Positions 6,962 through 15,052 of a DNA stretch of 24,132 nucleotides are shown piece after piece (position 1 is the stretch's first letter; each line of letters opens with the position of its first letter). Both the position numbers and the translations under genes were made by a program. Source of the stretch: Candidatus Woesearchaeota archaeon (lineage in GTDB: Archaea > Nanobdellota > Nanobdellia > Woesearchaeales > SM23-78); contig JAFGBP010000039.1 of NCBI GenBank assembly GCA_016933095.1, positions 1 through 24,132 of the forward strand. Reading direction: 5' to 3'. The notes under the pieces were generated by a model. That model was not told the DNA's origin. It was given only the letters and a program-made list of their open reading frames with translations, and did not search any database.

Positions 6962-7995
6962 GCCGATCGCCCATAAAGATGGGGCAGACAGCACGCTTGT
7001 TCCTGGGAAAGAAGGGATTCCTAATAACGCTTCTGGCATTGCTCTTGGCCAGCTTCCTAGGGCTCATGTTCTCTGCCAACCTGACCAACCTCCCTGATTA
7101 CAAGGTGGAGCTGCTCCAGAACAGGGTCACTCTCCTTAACTATTACCTTGAGAGCTTCTTCGATTATGCAGAGAACGTGGCGGTGATAAGCGGCTACATG
7201 GGACTCCAAGGAGTGGTGTATGATATTGAAAACAGGAGCAGCTACAATCCGAACTTCATGACCGAATACCCTTTGTGCGTCGCAGTAGGTAACTTGACGC
7301 TCACTAGGACGTGCCCTGGGATGAAAGACAAGAGTTTGTCGTTCTTCCTTGAGAACATAAGCGAGTCAGTCATGGAAGAGCTCAAGATCAACTCTAGCTA
7401 TTTCATAAACAACCTCACTGTCTCGCCAAACGACGACCCCTTCTCGATAAGCCTTAACATCAACCTCACTCTCTACATCGCCGATGCCTTTGCAAAGATC
7501 AACTCCACGAGAATATTAAGCGTTAGGATACCGATTGAGGGCGTGCTCGACCCGTTGTATGCTGTCGACGGGTTCTATGACCAGAGGATTGTTGAGTCCG
7601 CCATCTCAAAGCGCGAAGGCACTTGGAACAGGTCTGACTTTGAGGAGCTGTACAACAGGCACGAGTACAGGTCAGCGAAGAGGGGCGTGAGCTTTATCAA
7701 CAGGATACTCGGGAACATAACAAACAGCTCCCTGGGCATAGAGAGCTATGTCAACCATACCCAGGCCAACGTCTCTGAAATCCTGGCCGCTAACACCAAT
7801 CTCAGCATTGTAGATTATCTCTTCTGGAACAGGACGTCTTTTGACTGCGCTGCCAGAAACCCGGTGTTGATAGTGTACCTCAACGAGTCAGACGTACCTT
7901 CAATCCCTGCTTCCAGCCCGACTCCTTTGCCATTGGACACAGACCACTGGGCTGAGTTCAACTTCAGCAGCGGGACGAGCTATACTTGCAGCTAG
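6952..7995 (+). CDS. Pilin-like, sequon-rich secreted protein 2
   Basis: 347-residue protein starting at ATG 6952, chosen because GAGGTGAGG (6941-6949) is an excellent Shine-Dalgarno site just upstream; a GTG at 6934 is the alternative. A basic segment containing LGKKG precedes one hydrophobic helix FLITLLALLLASFLGL, again like a type IV pilin leader. The rest is predicted extracellular and carries about 17 N-x-S/T sequons, which is very dense. A Pro/Ser-rich segment (SIPASSPTPLP) precedes the C-terminal 20 residues. Paired cysteines are few. It overlaps pilin-like gene 1 and is probably co-translated with it. A role as a large pilin or tip adhesin of the neighbouring pilus machine is inference. 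Confidence 0.68.
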   Translation: MGLSRSPIKMGQTARLFLGKKGFLITLLALLLASFLGLMFSANLTNLPDYKVELLQNRVTLLNYYLESFFDYAENVAVISGYMGLQGVVYDIENRSSYNPNFMTEYPLCVAVGNLTLTRTCPGMKDKSLSFFLENISESVMEELKINSSYFINNLTVSPNDDPFSISLNINLTLYIADAFAKINSTRILSVRIPIEGVLDPLYAVDGFYDQRIVESAISKREGTWNRSDFEELYNRHEYRSAKRGVSFINRILGNITNSSLGIESYVNHTQANVSEILAANTNLSIVDYLFWNRTSFDCAARNPVLIVYLNESDVPSIPASSPTPLPLDTDHWAEFNFSSGTSYTCS

Positions 7996-8254
7996 TAGCT
8001 AACCGCCAGGGCAGCGAAGACAAGGTTCTATCGGCCTCATTTTTAAGCTTAAGATTTCCGTGTAGAATTTGCAGGATGCATAAGGGAATCCGGGAAAAAG
8101 ATTTATAAATGAGCCCTCCTAAGAACGGGTTTGGGAAAAAAAGAGGTTTATAGGGGTAAAGTTTATATACTTAGAACCAAAAGGGATTGATTTAGAATAG
8201 ATTTGGAATAATTAACATACTAAATCAAAAAGCACTTGAAAAGGGGTGGGCTTT
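7996..8254 (+). promoter_or_regulatory. Intergenic promoter region of the pilus machinery operon
   Basis: 259-bp gap with no coding potential that I can support. It contains three TATA-like boxes in the same direction: ATTTATAAAT (8101-8110), GTTTATAG (8146-8153) and GTTTATATAC (8161-8170). The last would give a leader of about 60 nt. The leader ends in GGGGTGG (8243-8249). The same ribosome-site sequence precedes the TPR gene at 14555, so it is probably the functional site for a TTG start at 8255. Confidence 0.5.
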
Positions 8255-8710
8255 TTGCCGGATGAATTCATAAAGACAGGTGTTGACGACTTATTGGATC
8301 TTCTGAAGAGCGTGGATAAGATCCCTCTTAATGAGGCTGCGAAGAAGCTTGGGGTGAGCCAGTCCCTCATCCAGTCATGGGTCGATTTTCTTGTGGAAGA
8401 GGAGATCGTTGGCATAGAGTATAAGTTCACAAAGCCTTTGATCTATCTCAACAAGACTCCGCAGGCAAGCGTCGTGAGCGTCAGCGAGGAGGAAGCCACG
8501 AACATTGATTTTTTCAAGAACGATTTCTTGAAGAGGGCGGAGGAGAAGAACATCCCGCCCGACAAGGTGCCTTACTTCTGGAAGAACCATGTCAAGGACG
8601 TGGCGATCTCCAAGAAGGAGCACTTCTTCAAGGAAGCCAAGCGCCGGCATCTCAATAATATTGACTCGCTATGGGACGAGTACATTAACGCGCTGCTTAA
8701 TGCTGCGTGA
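8255..8710 (+). CDS. Winged-helix-turn-helix protein of the pilus locus
   Basis: 151-residue soluble protein (154 if the GTG at 8246 is used). I prefer the TTG at 8255 because GGGGTGG lies 5 nt upstream. Residues near 13-65 form a winged helix: a helix (DDLLDLLKSVDKI), then LNEAAKKLGVSQSLIQSWVDFLVEEEIVGIEYKF, where ITS-type recognition and wing segments can be seen. The C-terminal 80 residues are helical and charged (DFFKNDFLKRAEEKN, KKEHFFKEAKRRH). It is the first gene of the unit that continues into the helical-repeat protein, ATPase and platform proteins. It may regulate the operon or act as a cytoplasmic part of the machine; sequence alone does not decide. Confidence 0.75.
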   Translation: MPDEFIKTGVDDLLDLLKSVDKIPLNEAAKKLGVSQSLIQSWVDFLVEEEIVGIEYKFTKPLIYLNKTPQASVVSVSEEEATNIDFFKNDFLKRAEEKNIPPDKVPYFWKNHVKDVAISKKEHFFKEAKRRHLNNIDSLWDEYINALLNAA

Positions 8711-8723
8711 CAGGGAATGAGAA

Positions 8724-10826
8724 TTGGATGAAGTCCAATTTATAGAGGCCAACAACATGAGCGTTGATTTCGGAAAGTTTGTAGAACATAACATGGTGGA
8801 GTTCCTCGATAAGAAGAGGTCTGAGATAATCGACAAGGCAGAGGCTCTTCGTGAGGAGGAGTTCTCGATGTTCGAGATCACCGAGGACTTCTCAAAGGAG
8901 ATAGATGAGGCCTTGAAGTCACACGACCTTGCAAGGGCGAAGGAGATATTAGAGGAAGTAAAGAACAAGTACGTCGAGGCGCCCGAAGGCAGCATTAGCA
9001 AGAAGAGACTCTACACTATTATGGAGCAGATCTATGAGAGTATCAAGGATTATGAGTCTGGAGGCCAGGGCAAGAGCCTGTTCGAGACCATTCATAATTA
9101 TGAGGAGAAGGGATTGTTCACCAGGCCTGAGCTTTTCGCAAAGAAGGAAGAGGAAGCATTGGGGATTATCTTGAGCAGCCTGAACCTCAAGGAGAAGGAG
9201 CTCGAAGACATCACGAAGAAAGAGAGCATCAGCGCGTCTGACGTTGAGTCGGCTATTGCAATCTATCGGGAGCTCAAGAACCTCGTCGGCAAGATCCCGG
9301 CCGACCATTCTGACCTTAGGTCCAAGGCATCTGACCGCGCCCTTGGCTGGTATAGTGCCATCAAGAAGATCAAGGATGACATCGCTTCTCCTGTCGAAAA
9401 GGAGAAGGAGAAAACTCCTGAAGAGGAGATCCATGAATTGGAGGACAGGCTTGCAGAGATAAGAATCTTGAAAGAGAACATAATAACGACTCACAAGATG
9501 ATCAATGAGGCGCTTGATAAGGGCGACTTGGCTGAGAGTGTCAAGCATTACAAGAAGCTCAAGAAGCTTTGCGAGTCTTTCCCTGCAGAGCTCTCTGATG
9601 AGAGGATCGCTCTCCTCGCCGATGCTATGACCATCTACGAGAAGGTACAGGCTTTGAAGGATAAGGTCGAAGGTAAGGATGCGACCAGCAGGCCCGGCAA
9701 GAGCAAGGAATCAAGGGCGTTGGAGATAATCCCCCCGAAAGATGTCGCCAGTCTTGCGAGTGGCGGATTGTCGACTGATTCGAAGGTGGCAGAGCTGGAC
9801 AAAGCTGTCGATGAGGCCGTCCACAACATCAATGATCTCGTCTCAAAGAAAGACATCCGTGGGAGTATGAAGGAGTACTTGAAGCTCAAGAAGCTTTGCA
9901 GGGATTATCCTCCTGAAAACTCGGCCGAGAGAAAAGCCGCGCTCTCAAAGGGCATGCAGGCTTACCAGAAGATAAAGCAGCTCAGGGGAACCAGGAAGAG
10001 TGACATCCACAAGAGGATTCAGGAGAAGAAGGCAAAGGAGCTTCAAAAGATCGAGGATGCCAAGGATGCCTTGGCGGGTGTCGGTGATGGCGAGAGCGCT
10101 GAGAAGCTTCACGTGGAGATCACCTTGTCCCATCGTAAGATATCTGACATGCTCGGGAAGAAGGATGTCAGTGGCGCCATGAGGGAGTATCTTAACATGA
10201 AGAGGCTTTGCCAAAAGTTCCCGAGGAGCCGTGCGCAGGAGCGCGTCAAGATAATGTCCGAGGCTCTTAACACCTATAACAAGATCCAGAAGGTGAAAAA
10301 GGGATTTGTCCATGCGAAGAAGGGAAGCTTTGAGGACTATGAGGATGACTCTGCCCAGTATGACGAGTTCCGCTCAGAGATACTTGACAAGATCGTCCAC
10401 ATAAAGGAGTTCTTGGCGCAGAAGGACACGCCATCTGCTATCCGGACTTATGCTGAGATGAAGCATCTTTTCAATCAGTTCCCTGAAGAGCCGTTTGAGA
10501 GGAAGAGGAAGCTGTATGATGACATCATAGGAGCGCATCTTGACATGAACCTGCTTGACAAGGATTTCAAGAACAAGAGCATCATAGACAGCTCTGAGAA
10601 GATTAAGGAGATCAAGGACAACCTCGGGGTTGCTGAGGGCCTGATAAAGGAGAAGAGGACTGATGACGCGTCCCACCTCCTTCTCGAGGCCAAGCACAAG
10701 ATAATAATGCTTCCAAAAGAGGATTTTGATGAGAAGTACACGCTCATGAGGGAAGTTGAGTCTTTGGAGCACAACATCGTGTTTTCGAGGAACTTCGCAG
10801 GGCTTGAGAGCAGGCAAGAGGGTTGA
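8724..10826 (+). CDS. Large cytoplasmic protein of about seven helical repeats
   Basis: 700-residue all-helical, highly charged protein without signal or membrane segment. The start is TTG 8724; ATG 8757 (11 codons later, preceded by TAGAGG) is an equally good choice. I see about seven divergent repeats of 55-75 residues, at roughly 55-111, 146-218, 243-313, 356-422, 461-525, 547-613 and 626-689. The pattern is helix, K-x-D, A-x-x-x-Y-x-x-(L/M)-K-x-L, a short FP loop, then E-R and A-x-x-x-Y-x-K-I. It resembles a TPR-like helical hairpin array. Linkers are Lys/Glu-rich. It lies directly before the pilus ATPase with 19 nt between them, so it likely scaffolds or regulates that machine. I know no named family for it. 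Confidence 0.8.
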   Translation: MDEVQFIEANNMSVDFGKFVEHNMVEFLDKKRSEIIDKAEALREEEFSMFEITEDFSKEIDEALKSHDLARAKEILEEVKNKYVEAPEGSISKKRLYTIMEQIYESIKDYESGGQGKSLFETIHNYEEKGLFTRPELFAKKEEEALGIILSSLNLKEKELEDITKKESISASDVESAIAIYRELKNLVGKIPADHSDLRSKASDRALGWYSAIKKIKDDIASPVEKEKEKTPEEEIHELEDRLAEIRILKENIITTHKMINEALDKGDLAESVKHYKKLKKLCESFPAELSDERIALLADAMTIYEKVQALKDKVEGKDATSRPGKSKESRALEIIPPKDVASLASGGLSTDSKVAELDKAVDEAVHNINDLVSKKDIRGSMKEYLKLKKLCRDYPPENSAERKAALSKGMQAYQKIKQLRGTRKSDIHKRIQEKKAKELQKIEDAKDALAGVGDGESAEKLHVEITLSHRKISDMLGKKDVSGAMREYLNMKRLCQKFPRSRAQERVKIMSEALNTYNKIQKVKKGFVHAKKGSFEDYEDDSAQYDEFRSEILDKIVHIKEFLAQKDTPSAIRTYAEMKHLFNQFPEEPFERKRKLYDDIIGAHLDMNLLDKDFKNKSIIDSSEKIKEIKDNLGVAEGLIKEKRTDDASHLLLEAKHKIIMLPKEDFDEKYTLMREVESLEHNIVFSRNFAGLESRQEG

Positions 10827-10845
10827 AGGAGGTTGATTATGTAGA

Positions 10846-12351
10846 ATGGATCATCCGGCTGAGCAGAAGGAGAGGGATTTGAAGCACGTGACTAGGATCG
10901 TGCCTAAGAGGGAGCTTATAGACCGCTACGCCATCACCACGAACAGCATCATGGTCGACATCAGGATCTATTCTGAGGATGAGAAGCCGGTTCCAGAGTA
11001 CATCGCGTCCATCACTAACATCAGCGACGCAACAAAGATCATCCTTGAGAAGATCAGGCAGGAGTTCATATCCAAGATGAGCTTGACGGAGATCGAGAAC
11101 CTCGAGCAGAACGAGCTGTTGAACGTGAAGGAGCGTTTCAAGGACGAGATCAGGAAGCTCATCCAGACTTATTTTGCCAAGGCGGATGAGAACACGACCA
11201 ACATGCTCATAAACTACCTCTTGCAGGAGAACCTTGGGCTTGGAAAGGTGGAAATCCTGCTGCAGGACCCCTCTCTTGAAGAGATCGTCATCAACAACCA
11301 CAAGGAGCCCGTGTGGGTCTACCATAAGAAGCATGGCTGGCTCATCACGAATATAAAGATCGTAAGCGAGGCAAGGATCAGACACTTGGCCTCAATCATT
11401 GGAAGGGATATTGGAAAGGAGATCACCAACCTCAATCCCTTGATGGACGCTCACTTGATGACAGGCGATAGGGTCAACGCAACGCTCTCTCCGATAAGCA
11501 CTAAGGGCCATACAATCACCATTAGGAAGTTCGCCCAGGACCCTTGGACTATTACCAAGTTCCTGAAGGAGAATGTAATAACCTATGAGGCAGCGGCTTT
11601 CATCTGGCTCGCGGTGCAGAACGAGCTTAGCGTGATCATCAGCGGCGGGACTGGAAGCGGAAAGACGAGCATGCTGAACGTCATCAGCAACTTCTTCCCT
11701 CCGAACCAGAGGATAATAAGCATTGAGGACACTAGGGAGCTGACGCTTGCAGAGCAGCTGCACTGGGTCCCTATGGAGACCAGGCTTCCAAACCCTGAGG
11801 GAAAGGGGGGAGTTACCATGCTTGACCTCTTGGTGAACAGCCTCAGGATGAGACCTGACAGGATCCTTGTGGGAGAAATCAGGCGTAAGGCAGAGGCTGA
11901 AGTGCTGCTTGAGGCCATGCACACGGGCCACTCGGTCTACGCAACGCTCCACGCCAACAATTCTGAGGAGGTCGTGACCCGTCTCACCAACCCCCCTATA
12001 GAGATTCCCAAGCCTATGATTGCTTCTCTTGGGCTCGTAGTGATCCAGAATAGAAATAGGAGGACTGGCAAGAGGAGAACTCTCCAGCTTGCAGAGATAA
12101 CCCCGACAGGAGACCCTGAGATATTGATGAGGCTCAACATTGCAAAGGACAAGCTTGAGGACGTGAAGAAGTCTAAGCATGTCATGGACAGGATCGAGCT
12201 CTACACCGGCATGAGGGAAGATGAGGTCATGAATGACCTGCGCGAGAAGGTGCGCATCCTTAAGTGGATCGTGAAGAGGAACATCTCGGACGTCAACAGG
12301 CTGGGAATCATCATGACTCAATATTATACAGGCACGTTGAAGATGGACTGA
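10846..12351 (+). CDS. Type II/IV secretion (pilus) ATPase, CpaF/PilB-like
   Basis: 501-residue secretion ATPase that powers pilus assembly or protein export at the cytoplasmic membrane. The N-terminal domain (1-150) is followed by the family-typical DPSLEEIVIN and the TIRKF segment. Walker A GGTGSGKT is at 267-274, the Asp box at ISIEDTREL, Walker B at ILVGEIRRKAE, and the His box at HTGHSVYATLHAN. The C-terminal 80 residues are helical. A strong ribosome site GGAGG (10828-10832) precedes the ATG at 10846; between them is a minimal ATG-TAG. It is followed by two TadC-like platform genes, and together these form the core of an archaeal type IV pilus system. ATPase identity is firm; the kind of pilus is not. 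Confidence 0.92.
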   Translation: MDHPAEQKERDLKHVTRIVPKRELIDRYAITTNSIMVDIRIYSEDEKPVPEYIASITNISDATKIILEKIRQEFISKMSLTEIENLEQNELLNVKERFKDEIRKLIQTYFAKADENTTNMLINYLLQENLGLGKVEILLQDPSLEEIVINNHKEPVWVYHKKHGWLITNIKIVSEARIRHLASIIGRDIGKEITNLNPLMDAHLMTGDRVNATLSPISTKGHTITIRKFAQDPWTITKFLKENVITYEAAAFIWLAVQNELSVIISGGTGSGKTSMLNVISNFFPPNQRIISIEDTRELTLAEQLHWVPMETRLPNPEGKGGVTMLDLLVNSLRMRPDRILVGEIRRKAEAEVLLEAMHTGHSVYATLHANNSEEVVTRLTNPPIEIPKPMIASLGLVVIQNRNRRTGKRRTLQLAEITPTGDPEILMRLNIAKDKLEDVKKSKHVMDRIELYTGMREDEVMNDLREKVRILKWIVKRNISDVNRLGIIMTQYYTGTLKMD

Positions 12352-12468
12352 CAGGGCCGATGGGTCTGTGTCCTTCACCCCTATAAATGCAAATACTATA
12401 AAAATACTATAAATAATGTAAGTGTAAATAATATAAATACTATATAAATACTCGCGAGGATTTTAGGA
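12352..12468 (+). promoter_or_regulatory. AT-rich phased tract with TATA box before tadC1
   Basis: 117-bp gap. AAATACTATAA occurs twice in tandem (12391-12401, 12402-12412), and TATAAATAC twice (12432-12440, 12443-12451), both with an 11-bp period. The second TATAAATAC is centred about 23 nt before the ATG at 12469, so it could be the TATA box. The 11-bp phasing may mark bent DNA or alternative TBP sites. Confidence 0.5.
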
Positions 12469-13266
12469 ATGCCTAAGAATGATGGAAATGCAAAGCTCAA
12501 GAAAAAGCTTAGGATCGCGGGCATCAATCAGAGCCCGAAGAAGTACATGCAGAAAGTGATCCAAAGCGCCGTAATCGTTGGTATATTCATGGGGGCCGCG
12601 TCTTTCTTTATCATCTCGAAGAACAGCATGCCGTTCGCCCTCGTGTTCGTCGTCGGTTTCGTGTTTTTCTTCATGACTTATCTCATGCTCCTGAAGAGCG
12701 TGGATGGCAAGATCGCGAAGAGGGCCAAGAGCATTGATAAAGACGTCGTATTCGCAGGCAGGTTCCTTCTCATCAAGCTTAACTCAGGGAAGCCTTTGGT
12801 GAGCTCGATAATCGAGGCTAGCCAGAGTTATGGCGTCGCGAGCCATTATTTCAAGGAGATTGTTAGGAACATAGAGCTTGGCACTCCTATAGAGGAGGCG
12901 TTGGGGGACGCGATGGACTATTGCCCCTCCGCCAAGATGAAGAGGGTGCTTTTTCAGATCAACAGCGCGCTTCGCGCAGGGGTGGATGCGACGAAAAACT
13001 TGGAGGCGGTCCTGGAGGAATTGACGCACGACCAGCTGGTCGAGATCCAGAGGTACGGCAAGAAGCTTAGCGGCCTGACGTTGTTCTACATGCTCGGGGC
13101 CGTTGTCCTGCCAAGCCTCGGAATGACCATGTTCATAGTCGTGGCGAGTCTCGTCTCGCTCTCAGTCCCCGCATCCATATTCATCTCAATACTATTTTTC
13201 CTACTATTATTAGAGCTCATTTTCGTGAGCATGTTCCTGACTATTAGGCCGAGCGTTAACCTATGA
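12469..13266 (+). CDS. TadC-like type II secretion F domain protein 1
   Basis: 265-residue integral membrane platform protein with the T2SSF/TadC domain. Two membrane helices lie near 30-50 and 53-74 (VIQSAVIVGIFMGAASFFII, FALVFVVGFVFFFMTYLML). The cytoplasmic domain is at about 80-200, including the KLNSGKPLVSSIIEAS and IELGTPIEEALGDA motifs typical of this fold. Two more helices lie near 205-258. It is probably leaderless or weakly SD-driven (TTTTAGGAATG). It is paired with a second homologous platform gene, as is common in archaeal pili, where one ATPase serves two TadC-type proteins. Function as the pilus assembly platform follows from the family. Confidence 0.88.
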   Translation: MPKNDGNAKLKKKLRIAGINQSPKKYMQKVIQSAVIVGIFMGAASFFIISKNSMPFALVFVVGFVFFFMTYLMLLKSVDGKIAKRAKSIDKDVVFAGRFLLIKLNSGKPLVSSIIEASQSYGVASHYFKEIVRNIELGTPIEEALGDAMDYCPSAKMKRVLFQINSALRAGVDATKNLEAVLEELTHDQLVEIQRYGKKLSGLTLFYMLGAVVLPSLGMTMFIVVASLVSLSVPASIFISILFFLLLLELIFVSMFLTIRPSVNL

Positions 13267-13346
13267 CCGAACTATGAGCTAGGAGATAGGACGCGTATTA
13301 TACTGTTGATAATAAGATAAGACAATGAATAAGACAAAATAAGACC

Positions 13347-14372
13347 ATGGCAGACCTTAAGTTTTTAGAGGAATTCGGAAAGGCATTCATCCCGAAGAAG
13401 ATCAGGCCTCGGCTTCGAGAATACCTTAACAAGGCAGGCATAGATGAGACTCCATACAAGTTCTTCGGCGCGCTCTTCCTGATCACGGCCGTGATAACCT
13501 ACTTCCTCTACCTGTTTATGGTGTATCCTGAGATAAAGGACTACGCGCCGCTGCAGCTTTTTGCAGTGACGTTCATCGCTTGGTTCTCGATCCAGATCCT
13601 GAGCATCGTCCTTGTCAACCTCATAGTTTATTTCTTCCTGAATCTGCAGATATATAGGAGGACAAAGCTCATGGAAGACCTTCTTCCGGATTACCTGGCG
13701 CTGGTCTCCACTAACCTTAAGGGCGGGATGAGCTTTGAGAAGTCTCTTTGGGCCGCCATCAAGTCAGACTTCGGAATACTCGCTAAGGAGATAGGCATTG
13801 TCAGCAAGAAGGTCGCGACCGGGAATGATGTGTCAGAGGCCTTGACAGAGTTTGGGAAGAAATATGATTCTCCTCTCCTTAGAAGGAGCATCGACCTTAT
13901 CAAGAGCGAACTCACAAGCGGAGGGCGCGTGGCAGATGTTCTTGACAGCTTGGTAGGTGTCCTACGGAAGACTCGCGAGCTCAAGAAGGAGATGGCGGCG
14001 ACGGCGTTGGCTTACATGATCTTCATGAGCGTCATCGTGCTCGCGGTCACGCCCGCCTTGTTCGCCCTCTCAAAGCAGCTCTTGACTATACTTTTGAGCA
14101 TCGGAACCAAGATCGGCGCTAGCCTGCAGGCTGGAACCACGATGTTCGCCTTCAACACGCCCGACATCAACCCTTCGGACTTCAACAACTTCGCCATCGG
14201 AGCCATCGGCATGATCGCGGTCTTCACTTCGATAATAATAAGCATCATAGAGAAGGGAGACATCAAGGGCGGGGTCAAGTACATTCCCATGTTCCTTCTG
14301 ACATCGATAATACTTTACATCATATTCGAGCTGATACTGAACTCCATTATGAGCGGACTCGTGCTGACGTGA
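13347..14372 (+). CDS. TadC-like type II secretion F domain protein 2
   Basis: 341-residue membrane platform protein of the T2SSF/TadC family, longer than its neighbour. The N-terminal cytoplasmic helix precedes membrane helices near 38-60 and 68-92. The central cytoplasmic domain has LLPDYLALVSTNLKGGMSFEKSL and LTSGGRVADVLDSL. A cluster of helices follows at about 215-245, 288-308 and 313-335. The ATG at 13347 follows an 80-nt AT-rich spacer containing GTATTATACTG, so it may have its own promoter. Together with the first TadC protein it likely forms the inner-membrane platform on which the ATPase at 10846 acts. Confidence 0.88.
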   Translation: MADLKFLEEFGKAFIPKKIRPRLREYLNKAGIDETPYKFFGALFLITAVITYFLYLFMVYPEIKDYAPLQLFAVTFIAWFSIQILSIVLVNLIVYFFLNLQIYRRTKLMEDLLPDYLALVSTNLKGGMSFEKSLWAAIKSDFGILAKEIGIVSKKVATGNDVSEALTEFGKKYDSPLLRRSIDLIKSELTSGGRVADVLDSLVGVLRKTRELKKEMAATALAYMIFMSVIVLAVTPALFALSKQLLTILLSIGTKIGASLQAGTTMFAFNTPDINPSDFNNFAIGAIGMIAVFTSIIISIIEKGDIKGGVKYIPMFLLTSIILYIIFELILNSIMSGLVLT

Positions 14373-14381
14373 GAGGCTGAA

Positions 14382-14480
14382 AGGCCGACTAGCGCAGTCT
14401 GACTGACCTGCACGCGAAGGCTCTAGACTCGGCCAAACAAGACTCTTCTGGATCAGTACGGAGCGCGGCCAGGAGATTCT
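14382..14480 (+). repeat. Structured intergenic element, copy D
   Basis: About 99-bp element between tadC2 and the TPR gene. Inverted arms: GGCC (14383-14386) with GGCC (14467-14470), a GACTA bulge, GCGC with GCGC, a GCA/GGA internal loop, GT-CTGA with TCAG-T-AC, and an inner GGC/GCC hairpin with loop motif CTAGACTCG. It is close to copy E over AGGCTCTAGACTCGG and TTCTGGATCAGTAC. The flank AGGAGATTCTGGACGCAC (14471-14488) is also shared with copy E. Confidence 0.65.
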
Positions 14481-14504
14481 GGACGCACCCAATTGATTCA
14501 AAAG

Positions 14505-14514
14505 ATTTATATAG
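14505..14514 (+). promoter_or_regulatory. TATA box and ribosome site of the TPR gene
   Basis: ATTTATATAG (14505-14514) predicts transcription from about 14536. The ribosome site AGGGGTGG at 14540-14547 lies 7 nt before the ATG at 14555. The TPR gene therefore has its own promoter. Confidence 0.6.
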
Positions 14515-14554
14515 TATCGGCACGGGAGATTTTTTTGTTAGGGGTGGTACATAG

Positions 14555-15052
14555 ATGAAGAAGACGACGGTGATTGTATTTTCAGTAATCTCGATTATCC
14601 TGCTGACAGGCATAAGCCTTGCAGCAACGCTCGTCCTGCAGACGAAGAATTCTGATTTCAGGAATGATCCTGATTTTTACAGGAGCCTTGCAGACGAGCT
14701 CGCTAAGCAGGGCAGCATCCCTGAGGCGATCAGTGCTTATGAGATGTGCCTCGAACTGAAGGAGGATTACGAGGTCAGGAACAACCTCGCAGTATTATAT
14801 TATAGGATTATGGACTATGACAATGCCATGAGGAACCTGAGGATCCTGGTAGAGTTCGATCCTTCCAACCCGTCTTACCATTACGACCTTGCAGTAAACC
14901 TCGTCGACAAGTTCAGGAACACGGAAGACAAGCATCTTGAAGACCTTTACGAGGCCCTCTCTGAATACGAGGTCTCTGAAGAGTTGAGCCCTGGCTTCCA
15001 GAACGCCAAGAGCAACGCCGCTATCATAAGCAAGGTATTGTCTGAAGTGTAA
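14555..15052 (+). CDS. Membrane-anchored TPR protein
   Basis: 165-residue protein with an N-terminal anchor or signal (MKKTTVIVFSVISIILLTGI, helix about 5-29), followed by about three TPR-like helical pairs. Segments FYRSLADELAKQGSIPEAISAYEMCLE, NNLAVLYYRIMDYDNAMRNLRILVEFDP and YHYDLAVNLVDKF follow TPR spacing, with the characteristic DP at the end of a repeat. The rest of the protein lies outside the cytoplasm if the anchor is a signal anchor. It ends the pilus-like locus and could hold pilus subunits or the assembly machine; that link rests only on position. Its start has a clear TATA box and GGGGTGG ribosome site. Confidence 0.8.
   Translation: MKKTTVIVFSVISIILLTGISLAATLVLQTKNSDFRNDPDFYRSLADELAKQGSIPEAISAYEMCLELKEDYEVRNNLAVLYYRIMDYDNAMRNLRILVEFDPSNPSYHYDLAVNLVDKFRNTEDKHLEDLYEALSEYEVSEELSPGFQNAKSNAAIISKVLSEV

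Noticed and set aside
7996..8040. Sixth copy of the structured element after pilin-like gene 2
   Set aside because: CCAGGGCAGCGAAGAC and TTCTATCGGCC look similar in parts, but I could not form the stems or find the loop motif in order.
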